DNA of 64,000 nucleotides, from NCBI GenBank assembly GCA_022842065.1, contig JALHQH010000050.1, forward strand, positions 26,475 to 90,474, given 5' to 3'. The notes beneath the pieces were generated by a model, which saw only the letters and a list, made by a program, of their open reading frames with translations, was not told the origin of the DNA and searched no databases. The stretch's first letter is position 1. Each line of letters opens with the position of its first letter. Both the position numbers and the translations under genes were made by a program. This DNA comes from Caldilineaceae bacterium (GTDB lineage Bacteria; Chloroflexota; Anaerolineae; Caldilineales; Caldilineaceae). Positions 44,668 through 54,235 of this stretch are shown one piece after another.

Positions 44668-45570
44668 ATGAATCGAGATCGACGCAATGCAGCCCATTTG
44701 TGGGATGAAGCAGCCGGCGTGGCGCACAAACGCCCGCTCATCGGTGTGCCGACTGGGCGCGAAAAATCGCAGCGCTTTTATGGTCTACCGCTCTACATCA
44801 TGAACCAGACCTATATCCGCGTATTGGAAACGTTGGGCGCACTTCCAGTGATGATTCCCTTGCAGATGAGTGAGTCAACGCTGCGCGGCACCTTTGAGCG
44901 ACTGGATGGTCTCTTTCTGCCGGGGGGGGAAGATGTGGATCCACAACATTATGGGGCCGAGCGCCATCCACAACTGGGGGCGACTGACAAAGAACGTGAT
45001 CGCACCGAGCTACTCTTGACCCGTTGGGCGTTGGAAGCCGGTATGCCTTTCCTGGGTGTCTGCCGTGGGGTGCAAGTGCTTAATGTGGTCTGTGGTGGCA
45101 CGCTCTACCAGGATCTGCACAGCGAATGCCCGGATCTTGCCAAACATGATTATACCCCCCCCACCTTCGAGCGCTTCCGCATTAGCCATGAGGTCTCAAT
45201 TGAGGCTGACAGTCGCCTGGCGCACGCCTTGGGCACGCGCCACGGGGTCAACTCGATGCACCATCAAGGCATCGACCAACTGGGCGCGGCGCTCCGGGTT
45301 GTTGCCCATGCGGAGGATGGCCTGCCGGAAGCGTTGGAAGTGCCGGTGCTGCCTTACGTAGTCGGCGTGCAATGGCACCCGGAAGAGCTCTCAACGACTG
45401 ATCTGCACAGCCAAGGGATCTTCTACGACTTTATCTGTGCGGCGGCGGCTGAGTGGCGGACAAAGGTACCTGCTGGCTGGCATGCGCAATTTGCCCAACT
45501 TTGTCGGGCGCAGCGGCCAGGGGACAGACGGGAAGCCGCAACCGACGGTATCAGTGTCGTTGCGGGGTAG
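44668..45570 (+). CDS. Class I glutamine amidotransferase-like C26 peptidase (PuuD-like)
   Basis: 300 residues from ATG 44668 with GAGGAG 8 bases upstream. KRPLIGVPTGRE start, LPGGEDVDPQHYG, nucleophile C132 in FLGVCRGVQVLNV, and the catalytic His/Glu in GVQWHPEEL. These match gamma-glutamyl-GABA hydrolase and its relatives that cleave gamma-glutamyl amides. The gap before it (44454-44667) has no clear promoter. Downstream is a 317-bp gap to gyrA. Exact substrate not assignable. Confidence 0.9.
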   Translation: MNRDRRNAAHLWDEAAGVAHKRPLIGVPTGREKSQRFYGLPLYIMNQTYIRVLETLGALPVMIPLQMSESTLRGTFERLDGLFLPGGEDVDPQHYGAERHPQLGATDKERDRTELLLTRWALEAGMPFLGVCRGVQVLNVVCGGTLYQDLHSECPDLAKHDYTPPTFERFRISHEVSIEADSRLAHALGTRHGVNSMHHQGIDQLGAALRVVAHAEDGLPEALEVPVLPYVVGVQWHPEELSTTDLHSQGIFYDFICAAAAEWRTKVPAGWHAQFAQLCRAQRPGDRREAATDGISVVAG

Positions 45571-45683
45571 TTAAGACAAAGAAGGGAAAGACGAAGAAGG
45601 TAAGGTTCATTGCGTCATCTGGCCCGCACTTGCGCTGCTCAATTTGTGCCAACTAACACATCTGTTCCGATCAATCCAATAAG

Positions 45684-45712
45684 TTGGGAAAAGTTGCCAA
45701 ATAAGGTATAAT
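45684..45712 (+). promoter_or_regulatory. gyrA promoter
   Basis: TTGGGA (45684-45689), 17-bp spacer, TATAAT (45707-45712); predicted start near 45719, leader about 170 bases. The first part of the 45571-45887 gap has purine-rich simple sequence and no gene. Confidence 0.65.
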
Positions 45713-45767
45713 TATCCTATTGGAATTTGTGTATTTTTAATCTTTGCGGAAGGGCAACGTAAAGCAT

Positions 45768-45856
45768 AAAACGTAATGCGGAAAAGATAACAGCGCCCCT
45801 TGGCATAAGCGCCGGGCGCGACTTTTACGCAGTACGTTTCACGCCTCACGTTTCAC
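45768..45856. repeat. Repeat-containing hairpin in the gyrA leader
   Basis: AACGTAATGCG pairs with CGCAGTACGTT (one mismatch) around a GC-rich inner fold (GGCGCTTATGCC-like). The end, 45834-45856, is 21/23 identical to 18432-18454, so the same short repeat has been placed in two gaps. Confidence 0.6.
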
Positions 45857-45887
45857 CTCTCCCAGAGCAGGGTTCAGGAGCAGTTGC

Positions 45888-48680
45888 ATGGCGGAACGTC
45901 CCGAAGAGTTTAATGACGATGGGCAAGGAGATCAGACTCCTGAAGAGTTGACCCCAACGGAGGACGTACACCTCAATGGGGCCAGTGCGCCCAGCACAGC
46001 AACCAATGGGGTAATTGTTAATAGCGCAGAGGGCCAGAATATTGGCCTGGTGCGCGCCCAGCCGATCGTGGACGAGATGCGAGCCAGCTATCTCGATTAT
46101 GCGATGAGTGTGATCGTCGCGCGCGCCTTGCCCGATGCGCGCGATGGGTTGAAACCGGTGCATCGGCGCATTCTCTATGCCATGCATGATATGGGGCTAG
46201 CACCTAGCAGCCCTTACAAAAAGAGCGCACGTATCGTCGGTGAAGTGCTGGGTAAATATCACCCCCATGGTGACACCGCGGTTTACGATGCCATGGCCCG
46301 CATGGCGCAAAATTTCAGCCTGCGCTATCCCCTGGTTGATGGGCAAGGTAACTTTGGTTCGGTCGATGGCGATAGTCCGGCGGCCATGCGTTATACCGAA
46401 GCCCGTCTGGCGCGCATTGCCGACCCCATGCTCCAAGACATCGAGATGGATACGGTGGATTGGAAGAACAACTTCGACGATAGCTTGGAAGAGCCGGTCG
46501 TGTTGCCGGCCATGTTACCCAATCTGCTGGTCAATGGCACTAGTGGGATCGCCGTCGGCATGGCGACCAACATCCCCCCGCACAATCTCACTGAAATCGC
46601 CAATGCCATCGTTTTTATCATCGATGATTGGGAACGGCGGGAAGAGATTGGCCTGGAAGAGTTGATGACCTTTGTCAAAGGCCCAGACTTCCCTACCGGT
46701 GGCATTATCCTGGGGACAGAGGGGATTAAACAGGCCCTTGCCACTGGGCGAGGTAAGATTCTGGTGCGCGCCAAAACCGAGATTGAGGAGATGCGCAACG
46801 AGCGCTTCCGCATTCTGGTCACCGAAATTCCCTATCAGGTCAATAAATCCATGTTGATTGAACGCATGGCCGAGTTGGTGCGCGAAGGCAAACTTGACCA
46901 GATCAGCGATCTGCGCGATGAAAGTGATCGCACGGGGATGCGCATCGTGATCGAGTTGAAGCGCGGGGCGGCCCCCAAGAAGGTGCGCAATCAGCTTTTT
47001 AAGCATACCGTCTTACAGACTTCGTTTGGCGTCAATACGCTGGCGTTGGTCAATGGTGAGCCGGCAACCCTCGGTTTACGCCGGGCGCTGATTATCTATG
47101 TTGATCACCGCTTCGAAGTGCTGACGCGGCGCACGCAGTATCAGTTAGCCAAGGCTCGCGAACGTGCTCACATCCTGGAAGGGCTGCGGATTGCGCTGGA
47201 ATTCCTGGATGAAGTGATTCGCCTGATCCGTGCCAGCGACAGTGCCGAAGCGGCACGTACCGGGTTGATGGAGCGTTTTGGTCTGAGCCAGGTGCAGGCG
47301 CAGGCGATTCTTGATATGCAACTGCGGCGGTTGGCCGCCCTCGAACGGCAGAAGATCGAGGATGAATATCAGGAGATTATGTCGCGCATCAACTATTACC
47401 TGGATCTGCTGGCCAACCCCCATAAGCTCCGGGCGTTAATCCGTGACGATATTCTGATGTTGAAGGAGAAGTTTGGCGACGAACGGCGCACCCAAATCGC
47501 CTATGATGCCAACGGCAGCCTCAACGAAGAAGACCTGATCGCCAACGATAATATGCTGATCAGCTACAGCGCTGGTGCTTATATCAAGCGCATGAAGGCC
47601 GAAGTCTTCCGGGCACAGGGCCGCGGTGGCCGTGGCATCAAGGGGATGGCAACGCGCGATGAGGACGAGGTGATCAACCTGATCTTCGCTCGCAATCTCG
47701 ATACGATTCTCTTTTTCACCAACACCGGCCGCGTCTATGCCAGCCGGGTCTATGAATTGCCCGAAGGCAGCCGCATCTCGCGCGGGGCGCATTCGGCCAA
47801 TGTGCTCAACTTGCAGCCTACCGAGAGTGTTGCCACCATGCTCATTGTGCCCGACTTTGAGCAGGCTGAGTATGTTACGCTGATTACGCGTCAGGGCCGC
47901 ATCAAGCGCATGGAACTGAGTTCCTTTAGCAACATCCGCTCGACTGGCCTGATTGCCATGAATCTTGATCCTGACGATTCGCTGGACTGGGCGCGGCTGA
48001 CCAGTGGCAATGAAGAGTTTATCATCGTCACGCGCAACGGTAAGGCCTTGCGTTTCCATGAGAAAAATGTGCGGCCCATGGGGCGGACGGCGGCCGGGGT
48101 GATGGCCATGCGCTTGCTCGACAAAGATGAAATTGTGAGCATGGATGTGATCAAGCCCGGCCACGATCTGCTGGTTTTACACACCGGCGGTTGGGGCAAG
48201 CGGGTGCCATTGGAGGAATACAATGCCAAGGGCCGTTATACGCAGGGCATGTGGACCACTGATCATCGGCGCCTGGCCGAGGTTGGCCAAATTGTGGCGG
48301 CCCGCGTGGTTGAACCACGTGACCAGATTACGATTATCACCAGCAGTGGTATTATCTTACGCACACCGGTCAATGGCATCAGCCGCATGGGCCGTGCGAC
48401 GCGTGGTGTGCGCATCGTTAACCTTCAGGCCAATGATTCGGTGGCGGCGCTGGCGATTATTACCTACGAAGATCTGATTCGCGGCGTTGATGGCGGCACG
48501 CAGGATGAAGTGCTGGCTTCGATTGCTGCAACTAGTGATAGTAGCGGCGGTTCATCGCTCGCCATTGACGGCCAAGCCGTGAGTGATGAAGTGGTGCGTG
48601 ATGAAGAGGCTCCCGAAGAAGAGCTGATTGATGAAAACGACGATTTGGGTGAGGAAGCGGCTGAAACCGAAGTGGCGTAA
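45888..48680 (+). CDS. gyrA: DNA gyrase subunit A
   Basis: 930 residues. Topoisomerase IIA catalytic part with active-site Y169 in [10 protein letters not shown], the [14 protein letters not shown] start, and the quinolone-region [12 protein letters not shown] (T130 and D134 at the E. coli S83/D87 places). GyrA-box [10 protein letters not shown] at about residue 575 and six C-terminal beta-pinwheel blades ([30 protein letters not shown] and similar) argue for gyrase over ParC. The N-terminus (first 55 residues) and the acidic C-terminus ([18 protein letters not shown]) are extensions. Start ATG 45888. gyrB is not in the window. Confidence 0.96.
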   Translation: MAERPEEFNDDGQGDQTPEELTPTEDVHLNGASAPSTATNGVIVNSAEGQNIGLVRAQPIVDEMRASYLDYAMSVIVARALPDARDGLKPVHRRILYAMHDMGLAPSSPYKKSARIVGEVLGKYHPHGDTAVYDAMARMAQNFSLRYPLVDGQGNFGSVDGDSPAAMRYTEARLARIADPMLQDIEMDTVDWKNNFDDSLEEPVVLPAMLPNLLVNGTSGIAVGMATNIPPHNLTEIANAIVFIIDDWERREEIGLEELMTFVKGPDFPTGGIILGTEGIKQALATGRGKILVRAKTEIEEMRNERFRILVTEIPYQVNKSMLIERMAELVREGKLDQISDLRDESDRTGMRIVIELKRGAAPKKVRNQLFKHTVLQTSFGVNTLALVNGEPATLGLRRALIIYVDHRFEVLTRRTQYQLAKARERAHILEGLRIALEFLDEVIRLIRASDSAEAARTGLMERFGLSQVQAQAILDMQLRRLAALERQKIEDEYQEIMSRINYYLDLLANPHKLRALIRDDILMLKEKFGDERRTQIAYDANGSLNEEDLIANDNMLISYSAGAYIKRMKAEVFRAQGRGGRGIKGMATRDEDEVINLIFARNLDTILFFTNTGRVYASRVYELPEGSRISRGAHSANVLNLQPTESVATMLIVPDFEQAEYVTLITRQGRIKRMELSSFSNIRSTGLIAMNLDPDDSLDWARLTSGNEEFIIVTRNGKALRFHEKNVRPMGRTAAGVMAMRLLDKDEIVSMDVIKPGHDLLVLHTGGWGKRVPLEEYNAKGRYTQGMWTTDHRRLAEVGQIVAARVVEPRDQITIITSSGIILRTPVNGISRMGRATRGVRIVNLQANDSVAALAIITYEDLIRGVDGGTQDEVLASIAATSDSSGGSSLAIDGQAVSDEVVRDEEAPEEELIDENDDLGEEAAETEVA

Positions 48681-48726
48681 GTTGCGTACAGTACCAGAGC
48701 AGTCATCATCTGTGACGATTCCAGCG

Positions 48727-48762
48727 CAACCCAGTCAGGTGCTCAAAAAACTGACTGGGTTG
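48727..48762 (+). terminator. gyrA terminator
   Basis: CAACCCAGTCAG (48727-48738) and CTGACTGGGTTG (48751-48762) with a 12-base A-rich loop; modest T content after it. Confidence 0.75.
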
Positions 48763-48851
48763 CCCTAAAAGTAGTTTACATGATCAGGTTCCGAATTTTG
48801 TCCCAGCGGGACAGCTGACCTTAGACGATTGCGCCTGGCGAGGACGAAGCG

Positions 48852-50225
48852 ATGGCAGGATCACAGACAATTGTAAAGCAGCCTGCAGGACCGAAGTGGG
48901 CTTATCTAGCTGATGGCAATCCCGAAAAGCTGGCGGAGACCCTGGTCGCTTTTGCCAACGGTGATGGCGGCACACTGGTGTTAGGGATGAATGAACAAGG
49001 CCGCCTGGGCAGTTTATTAGCTGGTGAAGAAGCGGAGGAGACCCTACGGGCCGCCTTGCGCCTTTGTCGCCCCCCTGTCCATACTGACTGGCAGCAAGAG
49101 CAGATGCCGGATGGCATGGTGGTGCTTTTGCGCGTTAATCGCAGTGGCACGGTGCATAGTTTGTGGGACGGGCGGATCCTGGTTCGCAAGGGTGCCGACA
49201 ATCAACCAATCGAAGGCGAAGAGTTTCATCAACTCGTTACGAACCGGCCCAGCGGTGATTTTGAGACCGATATAGTCCCCGGCGCGACGCGCGAGGATCT
49301 CGACGAAGATGTGATTGCGGACTATATTGAGCGGCGCCAACGGCGTACCCCGCGTTCGGATGTGCTGCCCAAAGATCGCCTCCTCCAACAGATCGGTGCA
49401 ATCAACGCCGACAAGCTGCCGACCGTCAGCGGGTTGCTGCTCTTTGGCAAAGAACCGCAGTTCTTTCTACCGCATAGCCGGGCGATCTTTGTAAAATTTG
49501 CTGATACACAACCGCGTGGGCCAGGCGGCACCTTTGGTTATGGCCGACGTGAAGAGCTGATTGGGCCGTTGCCCAAGATTATCGACCGGGCCTGGCGTGT
49601 CCTCTGGGAAGAGATGGACAAACAAGCGGTCGTTAAGGGCTTACAACGCCATGAACAATTAGAATACCCCGAATCCTCGGTGCGTGAAGCGCTGGTCAAT
49701 GCGGTGGCGCACCGTGATTATCGGCTGACGGGTCGCAGTATTGAAATCCGCATGTATACCGACCGCTTGGAGATTACCAGCCCTGGCGGGTTGCCGGCCC
49801 ATATTACGCTGGACAACATTATCGAGGAACATTACAGCCGTAACCCGCGTTTAGTCAATGGCCTCTACCAGTGGGGCTATATCGAAGAGTTGGGGCTAGG
49901 GATTGACCGGATGATCGAAGATATGGTTAACGCCGGCCATCCACCGCCTACTTTCGAAGCCAAAGGCCATCGTTTTTCGGTGGTGCTCTATAACAACAAA
50001 GATGCCAAGCGGGTTGTGCCCGAGTGGGAACAGAATATGAACGAGCGCCAGATCAAGGCGGTCGAGTTCCTGCAGCGCCATGGCAGTATTACCAACCGCG
50101 ATTACCGGGAGCTTTGTCCTCATGTGGGTGCCGAAACCTTGCGCCTTGATCTGTCGGATCTGGTCAACAAAGGCATCCTGCTTAAGATCGGTGATAAACG
50201 TGGTACGCGCTATATTTTGAAGTAG
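48852..50225 (+). CDS. AlbA_2 (Schlafen-type) / HATPase transcriptional-regulator-like protein
   Basis: 457 residues. N-terminal AlbA_2 domain (LAETLVAFANGDGGTLVLGM at about 28-47), then a HATPase_c_4-like domain with N-box EALVNAVAHRDYR and ITSPGGLPAHITLDN, LGLGIDRMIEDM, and a C-terminal winged helix (MNERQIKAVEFLQRHGSITN to the end). This layout is COG2865, putative nucleic-acid-binding ATP-dependent regulators with unknown targets; some relatives are tied to defence or stress. Start ATG 48852 has GAGG 8 bases upstream. A regularly spaced TTGGGA array begins 27 bases after its stop. Confidence 0.85.
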   Translation: MAGSQTIVKQPAGPKWAYLADGNPEKLAETLVAFANGDGGTLVLGMNEQGRLGSLLAGEEAEETLRAALRLCRPPVHTDWQQEQMPDGMVVLLRVNRSGTVHSLWDGRILVRKGADNQPIEGEEFHQLVTNRPSGDFETDIVPGATREDLDEDVIADYIERRQRRTPRSDVLPKDRLLQQIGAINADKLPTVSGLLLFGKEPQFFLPHSRAIFVKFADTQPRGPGGTFGYGRREELIGPLPKIIDRAWRVLWEEMDKQAVVKGLQRHEQLEYPESSVREALVNAVAHRDYRLTGRSIEIRMYTDRLEITSPGGLPAHITLDNIIEEHYSRNPRLVNGLYQWGYIEELGLGIDRMIEDMVNAGHPPPTFEAKGHRFSVVLYNNKDAKRVVPEWEQNMNERQIKAVEFLQRHGSITNRDYRELCPHVGAETLRLDLSDLVNKGILLKIGDKRGTRYILK

Positions 50226-50251
50226 CTTACCCGATATCCCCAGTAACCCAA

Positions 50252-50484
50252 TTGGGATATTTGGGATAAATTTGGGAAATCAAATGATTAGCTGAAGGCG
50301 GCCGCTTGTACAATAGAGACCGGACGCCTTTTTTGATCAACCTTTGCTTATCCTTTGCAGCCTAAGCGCCCTCTGCTTTTCTGGTTTGTTATCCTACGTA
50401 TTATTTGGGATATTTGGGATATATTTGGGATATCAAGGGTTAATTGGGAAAATGCTTGGGATAGTTGGGATATAATTGGGATAA
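50252..50484. repeat. TTGGGA array with repeated 9+11 bp triplet spacing
   Basis: Ten copies of TTGGGA start at 50252, 50261, 50272, 50405, 50414, 50425, 50444, 50456, 50465 and 50476. Three separate triplets share the same 9-then-11-base spacing, so the outer words are 20 bp (two helical turns) apart. Most words extend to TTGGGATAT/A. The 455-bp gap 50226-50680 has no real gene; a 72-codon frame over the array is only a translation of the repeats. Likely protein-binding array or repeat expansion. Confidence 0.75.
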
Positions 50485-50511
50485 AGGCTGTCTGTTATGG
50501 CCCGCTGCTTC

Positions 50512-50540
50512 TTGTGTCTTCGGATAGGCGGTGCTATACT
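50512..50540 (+). promoter_or_regulatory. Candidate lepB promoter
   Basis: TTGTGT (50512-50517), 17-bp spacer, TATACT (50535-50540) with a TG before it, about 140 bases upstream of lepB and just after the TTGGGA array. Confidence 0.5.
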
Positions 50541-50680
50541 GGCCTATTGTTAAGGATTATCTACTTGACATGAATTTGAATTGCCGTTGTTGTGAAAATG
50601 AATGATCAACTTTGTCGCTTCGTGGCCACGTGGATCATTTTCAAGCAGTGTGCATATTAAGTTAGAGACAAGGTCTTGTT

Positions 50681-51352
50681 ATGTCTGATACTCGCAATGC
50701 GAACGATCCCTTTGCCTTACAGCCTGACTATTCACAGTCGATGACTGATTTATTAACGCCGACCGAAGAGAGTGCCCCGGTCGCGCCGAAGCAACCCGCG
50801 GCCATCTGGGTCCTGTTGCGGGAACTGATTGAGACAATCGTGCTTTCGCTGATTATTTTTCTGTTGATCCGCCAGGTCATTCAGAACTATCGGATCGAAA
50901 GCCACTCAATGCAACCCAACTTCTATGAAGGGCAATTTATTTTGGTCAATAAGCTTGCCTTCAAGCTTGGCGAGCCGGAGCGGGGTGAGGTGATTGTTTT
51001 TCACAATCCCAACAACGTCGAAGAAGATTATATTAAACGGGTGATTGGTTTGCCCGGTGACACTGTTGAGATTCGTGACCAAACCGTTTATATCAATGGC
51101 GAAGTTTTGGCGGAACCCTATCAGATTAACGCGTTTCGCCCCGACGAATATTTTCCGCCCACGGTGATCGCCCCTGAGACCCTCTTTGTGATGGGCGATA
51201 ACCGCAACAACTCTAGCGATAGCCGGCGGATCGGTGCCATCCCTGAAGAGTTGATTGTGGGGCAGGCCTGGCTGCGGGTGTGGCCAATGGATCAGTGGGG
51301 GATGATTCAACACTATCAATTGGAACCAGGCGTTCCGGCGGTTGCCCCCTGA
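50681..51352 (+). CDS. lepB: Signal peptidase I
   Basis: Membrane serine protease that removes signal peptides. 223 residues. Cytoplasmic N-terminus, one membrane helix ([18 protein letters not shown], about 51-68), nucleophile S76 in ESHSMQPNF, general base K119 in [11 protein letters not shown], and box [15 protein letters not shown]. These are the S26A hallmarks. Start ATG 50681 with AAGG 8 bases upstream. deoC follows in the same direction after 91 bases. Confidence 0.97.
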   Translation: MSDTRNANDPFALQPDYSQSMTDLLTPTEESAPVAPKQPAAIWVLLRELIETIVLSLIIFLLIRQVIQNYRIESHSMQPNFYEGQFILVNKLAFKLGEPERGEVIVFHNPNNVEEDYIKRVIGLPGDTVEIRDQTVYINGEVLAEPYQINAFRPDEYFPPTVIAPETLFVMGDNRNNSSDSRRIGAIPEELIVGQAWLRVWPMDQWGMIQHYQLEPGVPAVAP

Positions 51353-51443
51353 CCTTATTATCACACTGACGTGGGGTATGGTGCTGGCTGCTTACTTTCT
51401 TGCACCCTCGTGCGGTGACTTGCTGTGCATAAATGATCGGGAA

Positions 51444-52253
51444 ATGACCGTGACAACCTCTTCGCAAGCTGCCTTGGCAGCCTTAATTGATGAGCGCATC
51501 AAAATTGTCCATGAGACACTGGCTGCTGTTGCCGATCCGACGCAACCAACCTTGTCTGCGGCGCTGCTCGCTACCTATATTGATCACACCTTGCTCAAGC
51601 CTGATGCACAGGCCGAACAGATTCGCCGCCTTTGCGAGGAGGCGCGTACCTATGATTTTGCCAGTGTTTGTATCAATCCAACCTGGGTGGCACGCTGTGC
51701 TGAGTTGTTGGCCGGTAGCCACAGCAAGGTTTGTACGGTGGTAGGTTTCCCCTTGGGGGCAACGCTAAGCGCGGTCAAAGCCAGTGAAACGACGGCTGTG
51801 ATCGAGCTCGGCGCGCAAGAAGTTGATATGGTGCTCAATGTGGGCCGCCTCAAAAGTGGCGATCTCACGGCCGTTTATACGGATATTGCCGGTGTAGTCG
51901 AAGCGGCGCATCGACACAATGTGCTTGTAAAAGTCATCATCGAAACCTTTTTGCTCAGCGAAGAGGAGAAGATAGCCGCCGCGACCCTAACGCAAGCGGC
52001 TGGTGCCGACTTTGTTAAGACCTCTACCGGTTTTAATGGTGGCGGTGCCACCCCCGCCGATGTGCGGCTATTACGTCTGACCGTGGGACCAACGATGGGT
52101 GTAAAAGCTGCCGGCGGTGTGCGTAATGCTGCTGATGCAGCGGCAATGATTGCCGCTGGTGCCACGCGATTGGGCGCAAGCGCTGGGGTACAGATCATGC
52201 AGAGTTTGCAAGCTGGTGCGTCGCCAACCGCAGTCACCAAAGAGGGTTACTGA
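51444..52253 (+). CDS. deoC: Deoxyribose-phosphate aldolase
   Basis: Class I aldolase splitting 2-deoxyribose-5-phosphate into acetaldehyde and glyceraldehyde-3-phosphate. 269 residues from ATG 51444. [44 protein letters not shown], the Schiff-base Lys in DFVKTSTGF and the relay Lys in [15 protein letters not shown] are all present. The N-terminus is about 30 residues longer than the core, and a further upstream start (51342) overlaps lepB and is unlikely. GGGA sits close to the ATG. Confidence 0.95.
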   Translation: MTVTTSSQAALAALIDERIKIVHETLAAVADPTQPTLSAALLATYIDHTLLKPDAQAEQIRRLCEEARTYDFASVCINPTWVARCAELLAGSHSKVCTVVGFPLGATLSAVKASETTAVIELGAQEVDMVLNVGRLKSGDLTAVYTDIAGVVEAAHRHNVLVKVIIETFLLSEEEKIAAATLTQAAGADFVKTSTGFNGGGATPADVRLLRLTVGPTMGVKAAGGVRNAADAAAMIAAGATRLGASAGVQIMQSLQAGASPTAVTKEGY

Positions 52254-52259
52254 GAACGA

Positions 52260-52301
52260 ATCCAAAAATGTGCGCTGCTTCCCAATCACACATTTTTGGA
52301 T
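52260..52301 (+). terminator. deoC terminator hairpin
   Basis: ATCCAAAAATGTG (52260-52272) and CACATTTTTGGAT (52289-52301), perfect 13-bp arms with a 16-base loop, 7 bases after the deoC stop. Confidence 0.7.
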
Positions 52302-52381
52302 CGAGCTAGCGAATAATTAATCGAAACTCATTGGCCATGAACCGCTGCTGTTTTTTGATTAATTATTGAAATGAGAGATTG

Positions 52382-52678
52382 ATGTCAACACGCGTTCGTG
52401 ATTTTGCACTGTTAGTGGGCCACACCTGGCGCTGTTCTAGCTGTCGTGAAGCATTGCTTGAACAACCCCAAAGCGCAGTGGTCGGCTTTAAGCTGGATGA
52501 ACAACAGCGTGAGCAGATCCTAAGTTTAACCGACGATTCCTTCCAGACGATCATGCGCCTGGCCGAAGCAACCGGCTTGACGGTCCGTGAACTGGAAGAA
52601 GCGATTGACCATCCCCGCGCCCGCTTGCGCCATTTGGGCAGCGTGCGCAATCACTCCTATGTAGCAGGCAATTGGTAG
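52382..52678 (+). CDS. Small NHLP-clan (Os1348-like) protein, possible RiPP-precursor relative
   Basis: 98 residues from ATG 52382. FALLVGHTWRCSSCREALLE, then PQSAVVGFKLDEQQREQIL and LTDDSF fit the leader pattern hxG..w..xxFRxxLLxxPxxxxxxFxLxxxExxxIxxL known from Nif11/NHLP-type leaders and the Os1348 and Franean1_4349 families. A CxxC lies where an acidic segment is usual. The C-terminal part (HLGSVRNHSYVAGNW) has no Gly-Gly cleavage site and few Cys/Ser/Thr, so it may not be a real precursor. Next gene begins 3 bases after the stop. Family call is from recollection of the pattern. Confidence 0.5.
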   Translation: MSTRVRDFALLVGHTWRCSSCREALLEQPQSAVVGFKLDEQQREQILSLTDDSFQTIMRLAEATGLTVRELEEAIDHPRARLRHLGSVRNHSYVAGNW

Positions 52679-52681
52679 GCT

Positions 52682-53395
52682 ATGCGTGAAATTGTTCCTG
52701 GTCTGTGGCTGATTGATGAGATCGGCGAAACTGTCCACTGTTATCTCTGGCAATGGCAAGAGGGGATTACCCTGATTGATGCCGGCCATCCCAAGGATGC
52801 GGCGTTAATTCTTGCCACCTTGCGCAAACATGGTTATGCCGACCATACGCTGCGGCGCATTATTGTTACCCATGTCGATCTTGATCATACCGGTGGGGTT
52901 GCGGCTATTAAACGAGCCACGGGGGCCAAGGTTGCCTGCCACGCGGTGGAAAAAGCTGCGCTCGAGCAACCTTGGCGGCGGCAGGCCAAATTTCTGCTCT
53001 TACGGCCGCTGATTTGGATTGCCACCCGTTTTCCCGACTACCGCTATACTTCTGTCACAGCTGACGAATTGCTGGTGGATGGCCAACAACTGCCAGAAGG
53101 TTTTACCGTTGTGCATACCCCCGGCCATTCACCCGGCCATATCTCCTTGTTGCATAAGGAACGCCGTTTGTTGATCTGTGGTGATGCCTTGGTCAATACG
53201 CGTGGGAAATTGCGGCCCAATACCAGCTTATTTACGACTGACAAAGACAATGCCTTGCGCAGCATTTGGAAGCTGGCCAAGAAACATGGCGATGACTTTG
53301 AGACCATGGTCTTTGGCCACGGCCCCCCCATTTTGCAAAATGGGGGCAAGCGCGTCAAGGCTCTGGTCAGCCAGCTCTTTTCGACCGATGTCTGA
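52682..53395 (+). CDS. Metallo-beta-lactamase-fold hydrolase
   Basis: 237 residues. Zn-binding motifs THVDLDHTGG (HxDxDH), HTPGHSPGHISL, ICGDALV and the late FGHGPP are complete, so an active glyoxalase-II-like or related hydrolase is likely. Start ATG 52682 is 3 bases after the small NHLP-like gene, so the two are co-transcribed. A perfect 22-bp palindrome (53325-53346) lies inside the gene and encodes PPILQNGG. Substrate unknown. Confidence 0.88.
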   Translation: MREIVPGLWLIDEIGETVHCYLWQWQEGITLIDAGHPKDAALILATLRKHGYADHTLRRIIVTHVDLDHTGGVAAIKRATGAKVACHAVEKAALEQPWRRQAKFLLLRPLIWIATRFPDYRYTSVTADELLVDGQQLPEGFTVVHTPGHSPGHISLLHKERRLLICGDALVNTRGKLRPNTSLFTTDKDNALRSIWKLAKKHGDDFETMVFGHGPPILQNGGKRVKALVSQLFSTDV

Positions 53396-53425
53396 GTTTG
53401 CTTGTGCCACGGGTTGGCAGGCGGC

Positions 53426-54037
53426 TTAATTCGTAATGGCTCGGCGGCGACGTTGTTTGCCGACCAACGCATGGTGGCAATTGTCCAGGATCATGGTCGG
53501 GAGGACAACCAAGGGTTGGCTTGTTTGATCTTCTGCTTGTGTTGCCAGTAGCGAAACTGGCATAATCCCGATATCGACCCCCGCTTCGCGGTAAGCTGCG
53601 TAGATCAGTTGGCTGCAATAAAAAGCTTCGTTGGTCACCAAGTTGAGAAAATTGGGATTATACGGCTTGCCGATGTGATCAGTGCAATAAGTCGCAACCG
53701 CCGTGCGAATCCGCTCCTCCTCGCTGGGGGAGAGGGCTAAATTTTGGAGCGGGTAGGCCACCCCGATTAGCCGATCGGCCAGCAAGCGCTTTTCTAGGAC
53801 ATAGGTCGCATCCCATTTTTGTCCAGGCATGACAAAGTCGATCACACCCCGCCCGCCTGCCTCCACACAGCGCCCCTCTGGTCCAATATACATACTCACA
53901 TGATCGATCTGCCCTGGGACCAGATAGCCAACTAACTGCCAGAACCGCCCAAACCAACCATCATCAGTGCCGTTGCTTGTACAGAAAATATCACCTGTTT
54001 TAACGGGTAAACCATTTATGGTCTGTGTATAAATCAT
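53426..54037 (-). CDS. YiiX-like permuted NlpC/P60 (papain-fold) amidase
   Basis: 203 residues. Circularly permuted catalytic order: His in QIDHVSMYIGPEG, a Glu in CVEAGGRGV, and Cys in FYCSQLIYAAYREAG, as in the YiiX/C92 group. GLPVKTGDIFCTSNGT marks the fold start. No signal peptide. Such enzymes cleave lipid- or peptide-amide bonds; the substrate is not known. Convergent with the MBL gene, 30 bases apart. Confidence 0.8.
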   Translation of the reverse strand: MIYTQTINGLPVKTGDIFCTSNGTDDGWFGRFWQLVGYLVPGQIDHVSMYIGPEGRCVEAGGRGVIDFVMPGQKWDATYVLEKRLLADRLIGVAYPLQNLALSPSEEERIRTAVATYCTDHIGKPYNPNFLNLVTNEAFYCSQLIYAAYREAGVDIGIMPVSLLATQAEDQTSQPLVVLPTMILDNCHHALVGKQRRRRAITN

Positions 54038-54235
54038 CGGTTACTTCATTCATTGCCTTTTGCATTTTGTTGTGATCTCAATCCCTGATGAGCGTATACA
54101 ATTTTACCGTTAGACGCCGTAATACTGCATACGCTGGGGCAGAATTTCAACTTGGGCAGGCCGATGAACCAAAGCATTGTTTGTCCAGCCGTTAGCGGGG
54201 ATGTGTAGCCAGAAGGCGCGAGGGGCGGGGAACCT

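Noticed and set aside
47436..48164. 242-codon minus-strand frame within gyrA
   Set aside because: Antisense shadow; gyrA codons and motifs are complete there.
41783..48680. Replication origin near gyrA
   Set aside because: No dnaA, dnaN, recF or gyrB and no TTATCCACA-type boxes were seen.
50355..50573. 72-codon frame rich in IWDIWDI
   Set aside because: It is a straight translation of the TTGGGATAT repeats with no ribosome site.
53325..53346. Transcription terminator inside the MBL gene
   Set aside because: The perfect palindrome CCCCCATTTTG/CAAAATGGGGG has no T-run after it and lies within conserved coding sequence (GHGPP follows the fold), so it is noted only as an odd coding palindrome.
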